A stretch of DNA of 64,000 bases from Nitrospira tepida (GTDB lineage Bacteria > Nitrospirota > Nitrospiria > Nitrospirales > Nitrospiraceae), in NCBI RefSeq assembly GCF_947241125.1, contig NZ_OX365700.1:2326001-2390000 (forward strand). The letters run 5' to 3'. Both the position numbers and the translations under genes were made by a program. A model generated the notes under the pieces. The model did no database searches. It was not told the origin of the DNA and saw nothing but the letters and a program-made list of their open reading frames with translations. Of the stretch, positions 54,572 through 63,808 are shown one piece after another (within the stretch, counting starts at the first letter, position 1; every line of letters starts with the position of its first letter).

Positions 54572-54790
54572 AACGGCGCTGTTGGCGCGACCGGCCGAGC
54601 CAATCGATGCTCCCGGTCATGTCTCGCGTCCTTCGGTACGCTTCGCGACCCGATACTGTCATCTTACCTCAGAATAGGGAGGACTCCCCCGGAATTGCAA
54701 TATCGGCTCCTGCTCAAAGTCAGAGTGGCCGATGTTTACTTTCTGCCGGGAGATTTCTACAATCCGGCCCCACTCTTTCTTCTTACTCTT

Positions 54791-55531
54791 ATGGCCAAGA
54801 CACGCCCATCCCGCCAGCGCAAGGCATCGTCCCCGCGGAATTCCCCGCGCGGTCGCGGCAAACAAACGGTTCCGGTCGGCGCGGCGGAAAAACGGCGCTT
54901 TGCGCAGGCCCTGTTGAAGTGGTATGGGGAATACGGCCGCGATCTGCCCTGGCGGCGAACCTCCGATCCGTACAAGATTTTGGTCTCGGAAGTCATGCTC
55001 CAGCAGACGCAGGTCGATCGGGTGATTCCCAAGTACTATGAATTCCTCGATCGCTTTCCGACCTTCGACGCGCTGGCCAAGGCGCCGCCGGAGGAGGTGC
55101 GCGCGACCTGGTACCCCCTCGGGTACAACGTGCGGCCCTATCGGTTGCACAGCATCGCCAGAGAAACGGTGGCGCGCTACGGAGGTCAATTGCCCAGCGA
55201 GGCCGACGAGCTGCTGTCCTTCAAGGGGATCGGCCGGTATACGGCCGGCGCCATCCGTGCCTTTGCCTTCAATCAGGATGCCCCGATCCTCGACACGAAC
55301 GTGATGCGGGTGTTGCAGCGGGTGTTTCTCGGGCAGGGGGACCCCAAGTCGAACAGATCCCTGCTCTGGTCGCTGTCCGAGGCGCTGATTCCCAAAGGGA
55401 AGGGCTACGATTTCAACCAGGCCGTGATGGATTTCGGGGCGTTGGTCTGCACGGCGCGTGACCCCTATTGTCTGCTGTGCCCCATGAAGAACTTCTGCAA
55501 GAGCTATCCCTGCGACGGCCGTTCCATATGA
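54791..55531 (+). CDS. mutY: MutY-type adenine glycosylase, short form
   Basis: 246 residues from the ATG at 54791. The helix-hairpin-helix glycosylase core has DLPWRRTSDPYKILVSEVML with the catalytic Glu, GIGRYTAGAIRAFAF and the catalytic Asp in ILDTNVMRVLQ; the iron-sulfur cluster uses C-x6-C-x2-C-x5-C (CTARDPYCLLCPMKNFC). MutY removes adenine opposite 8-oxoguanine. The C-terminal 8-oxoG recognition domain of normal MutY is absent, and DTNV replaces the usual DGNV, so a MIG-like mismatch glycosylase is an alternative. The stop overlaps the next NUDIX gene by four bases. Confidence 0.8.
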   Translation: MAKTRPSRQRKASSPRNSPRGRGKQTVPVGAAEKRRFAQALLKWYGEYGRDLPWRRTSDPYKILVSEVMLQQTQVDRVIPKYYEFLDRFPTFDALAKAPPEEVRATWYPLGYNVRPYRLHSIARETVARYGGQLPSEADELLSFKGIGRYTAGAIRAFAFNQDAPILDTNVMRVLQRVFLGQGDPKSNRSLLWSLSEALIPKGKGYDFNQAVMDFGALVCTARDPYCLLCPMKNFCKSYPCDGRSI

Positions 55532-55941
55532 GCGACTCGCTGCCCGTGACCAGGGTTGCGGCGGGAGTGATCAGCCAAGGGGGGCGGTATCTCATCGCGA
55601 GAAGAAAGGCGGACGCCCACTTGGGAGGCCTGTGGGAATTCCCGGGCGGCAAGTGTGACCCGGGCGAGGCTCCGGCCGATTGTGTAAAGCGGGAACTGTG
55701 GGAAGAGTTGGCGGTCCGGATCGGCACGCCCATCCCCCTCTGTGTGGTCAATCACGAGTATCCGGAGCGGCGCGTGGAGCTGCATTTTTTTCGATGCCGG
55801 ATCGAGGAGGGCGAAGCGAGGCCCCTGGGCTGCTCGGAGCTTCGCTGGGTCACGCCGGGAGAATTGTCGGACTTTGCGTTTCCTCCGGCCGATCACGTCC
55901 TGATTGAGCAACTTCGATCGGAGCCCTTGCCGTTCCCGTGA
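55528..55941 (+). CDS. MutT-like NUDIX hydrolase coupled to the glycosylase
   Basis: 137 residues from an ATG that overlaps the glycosylase stop (ATGA). The NUDIX box GGKCDPGEAPADCVKRELWEEL has all catalytic residues, and VTRVAAGVISQGGRYLIARR and LGGLWEFPGGK are as in MutT/8-oxo-dGTPases and in the C-terminal domain of MutY. A complete box indicates a real hydrolase, probably of 8-oxo-dGTP. With the glycosylase it forms a compact oxidised-guanine repair pair. Confidence 0.88.
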   Translation: MSDSLPVTRVAAGVISQGGRYLIARRKADAHLGGLWEFPGGKCDPGEAPADCVKRELWEELAVRIGTPIPLCVVNHEYPERRVELHFFRCRIEEGEARPLGCSELRWVTPGELSDFAFPPADHVLIEQLRSEPLPFP

Positions 55942-56026
55942 CCGGCGATCGTCAGGCCGGGCTGGCGCAACTGCGGCAGGGTGAATTTCTCGTTGGTGAA
56001 CGTCCGGTAGTTAAGCACGGTAAGCG

Positions 56027-56731
56027 ATGAAGGTGGTGCTCGACATTGAAACGATTCCCGCGCCTCGGGAGGAATGGGCCAGATTGGCCGGGCGCGTATT
56101 GCACGATTCCGGCTCGCCGGCGGAGGATCTGTTCGCGCTGGCGGATGCCGAGGCCCAGCGCAAGACGGAGGATGAGCTGTACGAGCGGTCCTGTTTCGAT
56201 GCGACATTCAGCCGCATTGTCTGTATCGGCCTGGTGCTGTTCAGCGACGACATGGAGCCCAGGGGAGCGGTCGCCTGGTACGGCAATGACGAACGGATGC
56301 TGCTCCAGCAGTTCTGGCAGCGGATCGGGCGGGAACGGCCCTCGCTCTATATCACTCACAACGGGCTCGGGTTCGACCTGCCCTTCATTAAAAAGCGTTC
56401 GATCATCCATCAGGTGAAGCCTCCCGTCGAGATCAACCTCGCCCGGTTTCGGACCGAGCCCGTCTATGACACGATGGCGGTCTGGAGCAATTGGGAAACG
56501 AGGGGCTGGATCAAGTTGGATGTCCTGGCTCGCGCGCTGCAGGTGGATACCAAATCGGGCAGCGGGCAGCAGGTGCTGGCGATGTGGGAACGGGGAGAGG
56601 AAAAGGAGGTGGCGCTCTATTGCCTCCAGGATGTGTACGTGACCTACGCCTGTTATTCGAGGATGACCTTCCGAACGCCGCTGTCTCGCGACGTGGTCCT
56701 GCTGCACAGCGAGTTCTGTCCTACCTCGTAG
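56027..56731 (+). CDS. PolB-type 3'-5' exonuclease
   Basis: 234 residues. The N-terminus VVLDIETIPAP supplies the first Asp and Glu of the DEDD exonuclease site, THNGLGFDLPFIKKRS carries the second Asp region, and YCLQDVYVTYACYSR the last Asp. This is the DNA_pol_B_exo2-type predicted 3'-5' exonuclease family, RNase H fold. It probably works in DNA repair or RNA/DNA trimming. It follows the two repair genes at 54791-55941 in the same direction, with an 85-base gap. Confidence 0.85.
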   Translation: MKVVLDIETIPAPREEWARLAGRVLHDSGSPAEDLFALADAEAQRKTEDELYERSCFDATFSRIVCIGLVLFSDDMEPRGAVAWYGNDERMLLQQFWQRIGRERPSLYITHNGLGFDLPFIKKRSIIHQVKPPVEINLARFRTEPVYDTMAVWSNWETRGWIKLDVLARALQVDTKSGSGQQVLAMWERGEEKEVALYCLQDVYVTYACYSRMTFRTPLSRDVVLLHSEFCPTS

Positions 56732-56739
56732 TCTGTCTG

Positions 56740-57729
56740 CTACCGAGCTTCCGCCTGCGGAGCTTTCTTCACAGTCGCCTGAGTCGGCTTCGACGGTTTC
56801 TTGCTTTTGACCGGCTTGCTCGGTTTGGTCTGGGTCTCGCGCGCCGGTTGGGAGTTGGCTGGAGTTTTCGTCGTTCCGGATGGAGGCGTGATCAGAGGAG
56901 CCTGGACGGCCGGAACAAAACTCGGTCGATCCTGTGGCGTCCGTCCGGTGTTCTCCTGGGCCTGAGCCTGCGGCTTGGCCGGTACGAGGACGGTGGTTCC
57001 TCCTTGAGACTGGACAGGCGGCCGATGGCTTGGGTCGATTGTCTGTGCGGGAATGGTCTGAGGTTTCACCGTTGCAGCCAGGCGCTCCTGTTCGGCCAGC
57101 CGAGCCAAGGTGAGATGGTCGATGACCAAGGTGGAAAGGTTGCCGTAGTTCATGGCAGTTTCAGGCGCGGCCCGCTGCGTCCGCGCCGCTGACTCAGGCA
57201 CGAAGGAGAGGGTCCCGGCCGTCAGCTCTTGCGAAGGCGAAGGCTTGCCGGAGACCCAGGACCAGAAGCCGGTTCTGATCGGTTTGGATCGGAATTGGGT
57301 CAGGGTGAGATAGATCGATGGCCCCTTGGCGTAGATCGTTCCTCCGGTCGCTTCCGGGATGGAACCGGTCTGAGAGAAAACCTGGAAGACCACGACCTGC
57401 TCCGGGGTGGCTTTCGTCAAAGCCGAAGACAGCGCGGGAGCCAGGAACTCGACATCCTTGTCCGTGAGCACAGGCGAAGCCTGGGTCCCGACCCGAATTC
57501 CATGGAGCATTCGATTGAGTGCATCCTGATTGATGGTGATCGGATGGCTCGCCTCGAAGGACCAGTCGACCACCTCCTCGAACGAGACCGTTCCTTGGGC
57601 GTCGGCTTGAGACTGGCTAGGGTTTTGAGAGACTCCGGAGCAACCGGCCGATAGAAGCAGACTCAGAACCGTCATGACGGAGACTTGAACGGCCGGACGT
57701 GGAGCGCGATACCGCTTTCGGTTCCACAT
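56740..57729 (-). CDS. lipoprotein with Lys/Pro/Thr-rich tail
   Basis: 329 residues, no family recognised. The signal peptide ends in the lipobox SAGC (about residue 30). The folded part (about 45-215) includes VVDWSFEASHPITINQDALNRM and EATGGTIYAKGPSIYLTLTQF; the last 110 residues are disordered and end in PSKPVKSKKPSKPTQATVKK, a basic tail that could contact peptidoglycan or nucleic acid. It is convergent with the exonuclease gene, nine bases apart. Function unknown. Confidence 0.7.
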   Translation of the reverse strand: MWNRKRYRAPRPAVQVSVMTVLSLLLSAGCSGVSQNPSQSQADAQGTVSFEEVVDWSFEASHPITINQDALNRMLHGIRVGTQASPVLTDKDVEFLAPALSSALTKATPEQVVVFQVFSQTGSIPEATGGTIYAKGPSIYLTLTQFRSKPIRTGFWSWVSGKPSPSQELTAGTLSFVPESAARTQRAAPETAMNYGNLSTLVIDHLTLARLAEQERLAATVKPQTIPAQTIDPSHRPPVQSQGGTTVLVPAKPQAQAQENTGRTPQDRPSFVPAVQAPLITPPSGTTKTPANSQPARETQTKPSKPVKSKKPSKPTQATVKKAPQAEAR

Positions 57730-57810
57730 GGGACACCTCGGGAATGAGGATGGGATTGACGGTCATGACAGGAGCGCAGAGAACGGGGAGGTGCGGTCAG
57801 ACTCGCAGGA

Positions 57811-57894
57811 CTACCAGATGCCCAGGCCCATAAGGATAAAGCCCAGTGCCATCCAGCCCACCAGTCCGATTGAGATGACTGCTTCAAGACTCAT
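57811..57894 (-). CDS. putative micro-protein, single transmembrane helix
   Basis: 27 codons, too short for routine detection. MSLEAVISIGLVGWMALGF then ILMGLGIW gives one hydrophobic helix with no charged residue after Glu4. AAAGGA lies about 13 bases before the ATG, a rather long gap. It sits 82 bases upstream of the lipoprotein gene on the same strand. Plausible as a small membrane protein, but only composition and position support it. Confidence 0.35.
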   Translation of the reverse strand: MSLEAVISIGLVGWMALGFILMGLGIW

Positions 57895-58324
57895 GTCTGT
57901 TCCGTGATCCTTTGTGAAAGAGTCAACGTTGTCGTTGCCTTCGGGCAACCTTGTAAAGCAAGCGATATGCCTGGGTTTCCCGATAAGGTGCCTGCCGCCA
58001 ACTCATCGTCTGACCGAGTGTCTTCCAGCCGCAGTTCTGAAGGAAACCCGGATGCATGAAATACAAACTCATAGTGGCGCGTTGCGCTAACAAATTGATA
58101 TCCCGACGCTATTTGTGGCCGATTTGCCGGATGCCTGTGACGGTCGGCGTTTGCAGGCTTGCGGCGTCATCTTCCGGTCCATTGCAAGTGCTTGGTACAG
58201 GTCGGATGTTCCCGGCGAAGGAAGTGTACGCAATATGTGCGTAGAGGTCGAAATTTGTGCACGGTTAAGATGCTGGAGGCTTGAGGTGGAGGTTCCGGTC
58301 GGAGTCGCGGATAGTGGTTGGTCG
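57895..58324. other. 430-base stretch without a supported gene
   Basis: No frame has credible starts or family features; the overlapping frames from 58056 and 58115 look accidental. It contains a stable hairpin GTTGCC-TTCG-GGCAAC (57934-57949) without a T-run. It would hold the 3' end signals of the miaB operon and the promoter of the micro-protein, but none is clear. Confidence 0.55.
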
Positions 58325-59674
58325 TCAGGTAGACGCGCGTGTGGAAACCTCGCGGCCGAAGAGGGTGGCGGCGGTTGCCCCTTCGATGAAGATCGACCGG
58401 AGCTGGCCCGGCGCCGTCCCGGTTGCCTGGCCCTTGTCCCAGACCACTGTCAGGTTATCATCCGTCTTGCCCATCCACTGGGAGGACGATTTCTTTGCGT
58501 CACCTTCGACCAGGACGGAAACGGTTTGCCCGATTCTGGATTGGTTGAGGGCCAACGAGATTCGCCTCTGGACCTCGACGAGCCGGCTGACGCGCTCTCC
58601 TTTGACCGGTTCCGGCACATCGTCCGGATACTTCCTTGCCGCGATCGTGTTCTTGCGCTCCGAATACTTGAAAATAAACGCCGAATGAAAACGCACCGCT
58701 CCAACCGCCGACAGGGTGTCGTGGAACTCGTCCTCCGATTCGCTGCAAAACCCGCAAATGAGGTCGGTCGTCAGGGCGATGCCCTGGTTGGCCGTCCTGA
58801 TGCGCTCGACCAGATCCAGATATTCCCGTCTCGTGTAGGTCCGATCCATCAAGGCGAGGATGCGGTCACTGCCCGCCTGAAGCGGCAGATGGACGTGTTT
58901 GCAGATGCGGGGATGGTAGGCGATGGCTTCCAGCAGCGGGACGGGAAAGTCTTTCGGGTGGGGTGAGGTGAACCGGACCCGCTCGATCCCGGGGACATCG
59001 GCGACTGAAGTGATCAGCCTTGCGAAATCCCACCCGTCGTATCGATAGGAATTCACGTTCTGGCCGAGCAGGGTGACCTGCTTATGCCCTTGCTCCGCAA
59101 GGATACGGGTCTCGTGCAAGATGCTCTCCGGCTCCCGCGACCGTTCGCGACCCCGCGTGTAGGGCACGACGCAAAAGGTGCAAAAATTGTCGCACCCGCG
59201 CATGACGGCGATCCAGGCGTTGACCCCCGGCGTCCGGTCCGGCAGGATGCCTTCGTAGGTCTCATACTCCGACAGGTCCACCGCCATCTGGCGGCCCGCA
59301 TCACCCTCCGCCAACCCCTGCCAGGCCTTCTTCAGCATCCCCGGAAGCTGGCGGTAGCTGTCAGGCCCGACAATGAGGTCCACAAGAGGCTGGGAGTCCG
59401 TGAGTTCCTTTTTCAGGTTTTGCGCCATGCACCCGAGGACGCCGACCACCAGAGGCCGTTGCCGCTTGATGGTCTTCAGTTCGGCGAGGTGCCCGTAGAC
59501 TCTGGTGTGGGCATGTTCCCTGATCGCGCAGGTGTTCATCAGGATAACGTCGGCGGCTTCCTGCTCGTCCGTGAAGAGGAACCCCTCCTGCTTGAGCAAC
59601 GACCGGACGAGTTCCGAATCGTACTCGTTCATCTGGCAGCCGAACGTTTCGATATGGACGCGCGGATGGCTCAT
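58325..59674 (-). CDS. miaB: tRNA-2-methylthio-N6-dimethylallyladenosine synthase MiaB
   Basis: 449 residues from the ATG at 59674; the frame is open to 59758 but those residues are not conserved. MiaB adds a methylthio group to i6A37 of tRNAs that read UNN codons. The N-terminal UPF0004 domain supplies three cysteines (FGCQMNEYDSE, LMNTCAIRE, GVLGCMAQ) for one cluster, the radical SAM motif CDNFCTFCVVPYTRGRERSR binds the second, and a C-terminal TRAM domain follows. It lies 13 bases after mtaB on the same strand. Confidence 0.95.
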   Translation of the reverse strand: MSHPRVHIETFGCQMNEYDSELVRSLLKQEGFLFTDEQEAADVILMNTCAIREHAHTRVYGHLAELKTIKRQRPLVVGVLGCMAQNLKKELTDSQPLVDLIVGPDSYRQLPGMLKKAWQGLAEGDAGRQMAVDLSEYETYEGILPDRTPGVNAWIAVMRGCDNFCTFCVVPYTRGRERSREPESILHETRILAEQGHKQVTLLGQNVNSYRYDGWDFARLITSVADVPGIERVRFTSPHPKDFPVPLLEAIAYHPRICKHVHLPLQAGSDRILALMDRTYTRREYLDLVERIRTANQGIALTTDLICGFCSESEDEFHDTLSAVGAVRFHSAFIFKYSERKNTIAARKYPDDVPEPVKGERVSRLVEVQRRISLALNQSRIGQTVSVLVEGDAKKSSSQWMGKTDDNLTVVWDKGQATGTAPGQLRSIFIEGATAATLFGREVSTRAST

Positions 59675-59687
59675 CGTGAGTGATGGT

Positions 59688-61043
59688 TCATGCAAACAGC
59701 GGCAGCGGCATCGTGCCGCTCGGGGTTGAAGATAGCAGGTGTCCCAATGCGAGTCCATCCAGAGCGGCGGTGATCTCGACAGGTCGGATGGTATTGGCGA
59801 GATCTTCGTCGCTCGAGATCCTCACGCGGAGGTAATTGTCCGTCAGGCCCGTACGTTCCGAATCCTTGCCGGGCCGCTCGAAGAGCACCGGCAGGCTGCG
59901 CCCGATGAATCGCCGATAGTAGGTCAGTCGCTTGGCTCGGGAGAGGCCGGTCAAGTTGGCCGTCCGCTCGGCGACGGTGGCGGCCGGGACCTGTCCGGCC
60001 ATCTTGGCGGCCGGCGTACCCGGTCGGGCCGAGTAGGGGAACACGTGACAATAGGCGATCGGAAGGGCCGAAACCAACGAGACGGTGGCTTCATGCTGTT
60101 CGGGCTGTTCGCCCGGAAAACCCACCAGAAGATCCGTGCCGATGCAGACATCAGGAATGAGCCGGGCCGCCCGCTCGATGAGCCGGGTGTAATATTCGAC
60201 GCCGTAGGGCCGGTTCATGGCCTTGAGCATGACATCGCTGCCGCTTTGCAGCGGGACATGAAGGTGCCGGCAGAGGCGGTTCGATTTGGCCATGTGGTCG
60301 AGCAGTTCGTCGGTCACGGTCGTCGGCTCGATCGAGGAGATTCTGATCCGCTCGATGCCGGGGAGGAGTTCCAACAGTTTGATGAGATCGACCAGCTTTG
60401 CTCCGCCGGATTCGTATTCCCCGATGTTCACGCCGGAGAGCACCAATTCCTTATGGCCCTTGGCCGCCAACTCGCCCGCTTCACGCAGGACGTCGGTGAG
60501 CGATCTGCTGCGGGACCGGCCCCTCGCGAACGGAATGATGCAGAAGGTACACATGACATCGCAGCCATCCTGAACCTTGAGGGTCGCCCTCGTGCAGTCG
60601 AAGTCGGCGGTCCCATCAAGGACGAATTCCTCCCGTGCAATCCGCCTTGTATGGAGGATACGAGATGACGGCAGCTTCGAAAGTGCGTCCGGCGAGGGGA
60701 GAAGATCGGGCAAGGCCATCTTGAACTGGGACCCGACGACCATGTCGATCCCGTCCATCCCTCGCAACGCCTCCATGCCGGTCTGGGCATAGCAGCCGGT
60801 CACGGCGACGAAGGCCCGGGGCGAATGGCGCAGGGTGCTCCGGACCGCCCGCCGAGAGTCCCGTTCTGCGTCCTGCGTGACGGAGCAGGTATTGAGGATC
60901 AGCAGATCAGTCGGTTCGCCGAATTCGACCAGCCTGTAGCCTTTGCTGATCAGGCGGCTGGCCAGGTGCGCCGTTTCAGTCTGATTCAACCGGCAACCCA
61001 GCGTATGGAGGGTCGCGCGTTTCATTGTATCGAGGCCGTTCAT
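59688..61043 (-). CDS. mtaB: tRNA t6A37 methylthiotransferase MtaB
   Basis: 451 residues, or 445 from the ATG at 61025. MtaB converts t6A37 to ms2t6A37 in tRNAs that read ANN codons. UPF0004 cysteines are in HTLGCRLNQTE, ILNTCSVT and AVTGCYAQTG; the radical SAM motif is CDVMCTFCIIPFARGRSRSR. The CRLNQ motif is typical of the MtaB branch against CQMN in MiaB. First gene of a two-gene unit with miaB, so both 2-methylthio modifications of A37 are made from one transcript. Confidence 0.93.
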   Translation of the reverse strand: MNGLDTMKRATLHTLGCRLNQTETAHLASRLISKGYRLVEFGEPTDLLILNTCSVTQDAERDSRRAVRSTLRHSPRAFVAVTGCYAQTGMEALRGMDGIDMVVGSQFKMALPDLLPSPDALSKLPSSRILHTRRIAREEFVLDGTADFDCTRATLKVQDGCDVMCTFCIIPFARGRSRSRSLTDVLREAGELAAKGHKELVLSGVNIGEYESGGAKLVDLIKLLELLPGIERIRISSIEPTTVTDELLDHMAKSNRLCRHLHVPLQSGSDVMLKAMNRPYGVEYYTRLIERAARLIPDVCIGTDLLVGFPGEQPEQHEATVSLVSALPIAYCHVFPYSARPGTPAAKMAGQVPAATVAERTANLTGLSRAKRLTYYRRFIGRSLPVLFERPGKDSERTGLTDNYLRVRISSDEDLANTIRPVEITAALDGLALGHLLSSTPSGTMPLPLFA

Positions 61044-61229
61044 GGGAAAGCGGATTATAAGGAAGCACCGGTCGGTCTACAAGCCGATGCACTGCAACCG
61101 TCGCTTCGATTCCGCTCACGGATCCGTATCGACTCGGGCTTATCCCAGTTGCGTTGAACGACCTGAAGACCCATGGTACGATGTGCGTCACTTGGCTGGT
61201 CCTTCCTACAACGGAGAGGAGCGATCTCC

Positions 61230-61631
61230 ATGAAAGCATGGCGTTGGTTGATTGTCGCGGCTGCGGTCCTCGCTGCTCCGCATCAACTCGGCTGGGCGAG
61301 CGGCAGCCTGCCACCCGAGCCGGAATTGAATTCCCGGGTCGATGAGCTCTATGACCACGAAGCCAGGCTCTTTCTCATCCTCTACTCGCTGAAGGGCGAT
61401 GGGGAGGTGGACTACATCACCGGACGGATGGTGCAGGATTACAGCCGCAGCAACTACGGCAACCCCGTGTACAACACCGAGTCCTTCCCGCTGTTCTATT
61501 GGTGGAACCATACGATGTGGAATGATCCGGAGCAGGATGGGGTCAACGGCAACGAGCGCGTGTATCAGGAAAACGTCGAGTTTGACCGCAGCCGCTACAA
61601 ACCCTGCCTGTTCAACGGTCAGGCCTGTTAG
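61230..61631 (+). CDS. small exported protein of unknown function
   Basis: 133 residues from the ATG at 61230 after GGAGAGGAG. A signal peptide (MKAWRWLIVAAAVLAAPHQL then GWA) precedes a short acidic domain with LFLILYSLKGDGEVDYITGR, FPLFYWWNHTMWNDPEQDG and two late cysteines (C-LFNGQA-C). An EF-hand-like DPEQDGVNGNE loop is visible, so calcium binding is possible. No family recognised. Confidence 0.7.
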   Translation: MKAWRWLIVAAAVLAAPHQLGWASGSLPPEPELNSRVDELYDHEARLFLILYSLKGDGEVDYITGRMVQDYSRSNYGNPVYNTESFPLFYWWNHTMWNDPEQDGVNGNERVYQENVEFDRSRYKPCLFNGQAC

Positions 61632-61777
61632 CGCGGGTTCTCCTCGCCGGTTTCGACAGCGCGCCTGGCTGAGCGTCATCCGTCCTGTCCTCCGGTTCCC
61701 GTAATTTTGTACGGTCCCCGTGCAGAGAGTGATATCCTGCCCTCGCTTCACCTGCGTGCCCTGACCATCCAGGTTTC

Positions 61778-63025
61778 ATGCGAATCAGCCAACTCGCGAA
61801 TCGTCGCATCGGGCTTATGCTGCCCTTGGGGTTTGCGTCGGGGCTTCCGCTCGCCTTGACCTCCGGGACGCTTCAAGCTTGGCTGACCGTCGCGGGAGTC
61901 GACCTGCGCACGATCGGCGTGTTTACGCTGGTCGGCCTGCCCTACACGCTGAAGTTTCTTTGGGCTCCGTTGATGGACCGTTATGTGCCGCCCTGGCTGG
62001 GCCGCCGGAGGGGCTGGATGGTTCTCACGCAGGCCTCCTTGATCGTCGGCGTTCTGGCCATGGCGCTGATTGATCCCTCCCAATGGCCCTGGTTGCTGGG
62101 CATCGTGGCCCTGTCGGTCGCATTCATGTCGGCATCCCAGGACATTGTCTTCGATGCCTATCGGACCGAGACGCTCAGGCCGCAAGAACGGGGGCTGGGC
62201 GCCGCGGTCTGGGTGAACGGCTACCGCTTCGCGTTGTTGGTCGCCGGCTCCTTGGCCTTGGTGCTGGCCGATCAGGTCGGTTGGCCTGCGACCTATACCT
62301 GTATGGCGTTTGTCATGCTGGTCGGGCTCTGGGCCGTAGGGACTGCAGAGGAACCGACCTCCTCGCAGCAGGTGCCCTCGTCGTTGCGGGAAGCCGTGCT
62401 CGGGCCGTTGGAGGAATTCTTCTCACGGACAGAGGCCGGGACTCTGCTGGGCTTGGTCGCGCTGTACAAACTCGGCGATGCCTTCGCCGGGACCCTGCTC
62501 ACGGCGTTTCTCATCAAGGGAGTCGGGTTCACCGCGACCGACGTCGGCGTCATGAAGGGGCTGGGCCTGGGGCTCACCTTGGCCGGCGCCTTGATCGGCG
62601 GGCTTGCCATGACCCGCTTGGGACTCGTGCGGGCCCTGCTGGCCTTCGGTCTGCTACAGGCTGTCTCGAACCTGGCGTTTGTCCTGCTGGCCTGGGGAGG
62701 GAAGAGCTACCCGCTGCTGGTCTTCGCGATTGCTTGCGAAAATCTCTCCGGCGGCATGGGAACCTCGGCCTTTGTGGCTCTGGTGATGGCGCTCTGTCAC
62801 CACAAGTACACGGCGACCCAGTTCGCCCTGCTGTCTTCAATTGAAGCATTGGGGCGGGTCTTGTTGGGGCGTCCTTCGGCGCAACTGGTCGAGGCAATCG
62901 GCTGGGCTCCCTATTTTGTCGTTACCTTCATCGCTGCCTTGCCGGGGCTTCTATTGCTCTGGCACCTGCGGGAGAATCTTGCTCGTTATGAGGGAACGGC
63001 GAATGGCGCCTCCCCAATCGACTGA
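61778..63025 (+). CDS. AmpG-like muropeptide permease (MFS)
   Basis: 415 residues with about twelve transmembrane helices. The start LMLPLGFASGLPLALTSGTL and KFLWAPLMDRYVPPWLGRRR, with the following GWMVLTQ, are marks of the AmpG branch of the major facilitator superfamily, which imports anhydro-muropeptides for cell-wall recycling. The mid-protein VFDAYRTETL and AAVWVNGYRFA regions agree. No ampD or nagZ is nearby. It ends 19 bases before the convergent small membrane-protein gene. Confidence 0.9.
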   Translation: MRISQLANRRIGLMLPLGFASGLPLALTSGTLQAWLTVAGVDLRTIGVFTLVGLPYTLKFLWAPLMDRYVPPWLGRRRGWMVLTQASLIVGVLAMALIDPSQWPWLLGIVALSVAFMSASQDIVFDAYRTETLRPQERGLGAAVWVNGYRFALLVAGSLALVLADQVGWPATYTCMAFVMLVGLWAVGTAEEPTSSQQVPSSLREAVLGPLEEFFSRTEAGTLLGLVALYKLGDAFAGTLLTAFLIKGVGFTATDVGVMKGLGLGLTLAGALIGGLAMTRLGLVRALLAFGLLQAVSNLAFVLLAWGGKSYPLLVFAIACENLSGGMGTSAFVALVMALCHHKYTATQFALLSSIEALGRVLLGRPSAQLVEAIGWAPYFVVTFIAALPGLLLLWHLRENLARYEGTANGASPID

Positions 63026-63044
63026 ACCGGCAAGTTCTGGGTGG

Positions 63045-63338
63045 TCACGCCTTGACCCGCCGTTGGAGAAACAACACGAACAACATCAACGTTGGCAAAG
63101 GAGCCAGGAGAAACGGAACCAGCCAGAGCCACACGTTCTTCCCCCGCACACGGGCCTGATCGATCATCCACACGAAAACCCAGATCACGAGCCCTGCGTA
63201 GTTCAACGACATCCATTGGGTCGTATGGACTTTCAAGCCGCTGCTTGCTTCTTCAGGACCCTGTAACAGGAACAGGCCAAGCAACAGGAGAAAGATCCCA
63301 AGCAGTGCCATGACCAGTTGTTTGCTCCACACGTACAT
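63045..63338 (-). CDS. small three-helix membrane protein
   Basis: 97 residues from the ATG at 63338 after GAGGAGG; a longer frame from 63371 adds 11 residues. Three hydrophobic segments (LVMALLGIFLLLLGLFLL, YAGLVIWVFVWMI and WLVPFLLAPLPTLMLFVLF) account for most of it; the C-terminus is basic (LQRRVKA). No family recognised; an inner-membrane protein of unknown function. Confidence 0.7.
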   Translation of the reverse strand: MYVWSKQLVMALLGIFLLLLGLFLLQGPEEASSGLKVHTTQWMSLNYAGLVIWVFVWMIDQARVRGKNVWLWLVPFLLAPLPTLMLFVLFLQRRVKA

Positions 63339-63557
63339 GAAGGCCTCCTCTCGTTCAGCAGGATTGAGCAATGAAGGGCGGGACAGGCTGTTGCACAGAG
63401 CACAGCCAAGAATCGCGAGGGCGGTAGGCTACTGAGCGGCTGTGGGATTGTCAAACTCCCCTATGGCACCGGGTGAGTAGGGAAAAGTCTCCCTGTATCG
63501 CCTGGAAATATGGACTCAGGTGAAGGAAAAAATGCTCCGATTTTGCCAATTCACCCA

Positions 63558-63651
63558 TGTGGATAACCGCTCAGGATCATCGCCGAAAGCATGTCTGGAG
63601 GGCCTTTGGCGCTATTCACAGGATTTCCCTCCTATTCACAGTGAATCCACA
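63558..63651. promoter_or_regulatory. cluster of DnaA-box-like sites upstream of nrdJ
   Basis: A perfect consensus box on the minus strand (TGTGGATAA, complement of TTATCCACA) lies at 63558-63566. CTATTCACA occurs twice, 63612-63620 and 63632-63640, exactly 20 bases apart, and GAATCCACA at 63643-63651; these match the box at seven of nine positions. Elsewhere in this 470-base intergenic region no gene is seen. Confidence 0.55.
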
Positions 63652-63694
63652 ACATTTAGTGTTGACAAAATGTAGAGATCGCTATATGTAGCAT
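63649..63694 (+). promoter_or_regulatory. NrdR-like box pair overlapping the nrdJ promoter
   Basis: ACAACATTTAGTGTTG (63649-63664) and TCGCTATATGTAGCAT (63679-63694) are centred 30 bases apart, about three helical turns, like paired NrdR boxes. The second matches the CTATATGTAG core well; the first is weaker. TTGACA (63662-63667) is a perfect -35 and TATGTA (63685-63690), 17 bases on, a poor -10 lying inside the second box, so NrdR would block the polymerase. Confidence 0.7.
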
Positions 63695-63808
63695 ACGACT
63701 AACAGCGGTCAGTTCGACAACCCCGAATCTCCAGTTCGCGACAGCCTGGTTTCCGGCGGTTCAGCCCAACCACCATCCACCCACTCGGTGACCTCCAAGG
63801 AGGGAGTC

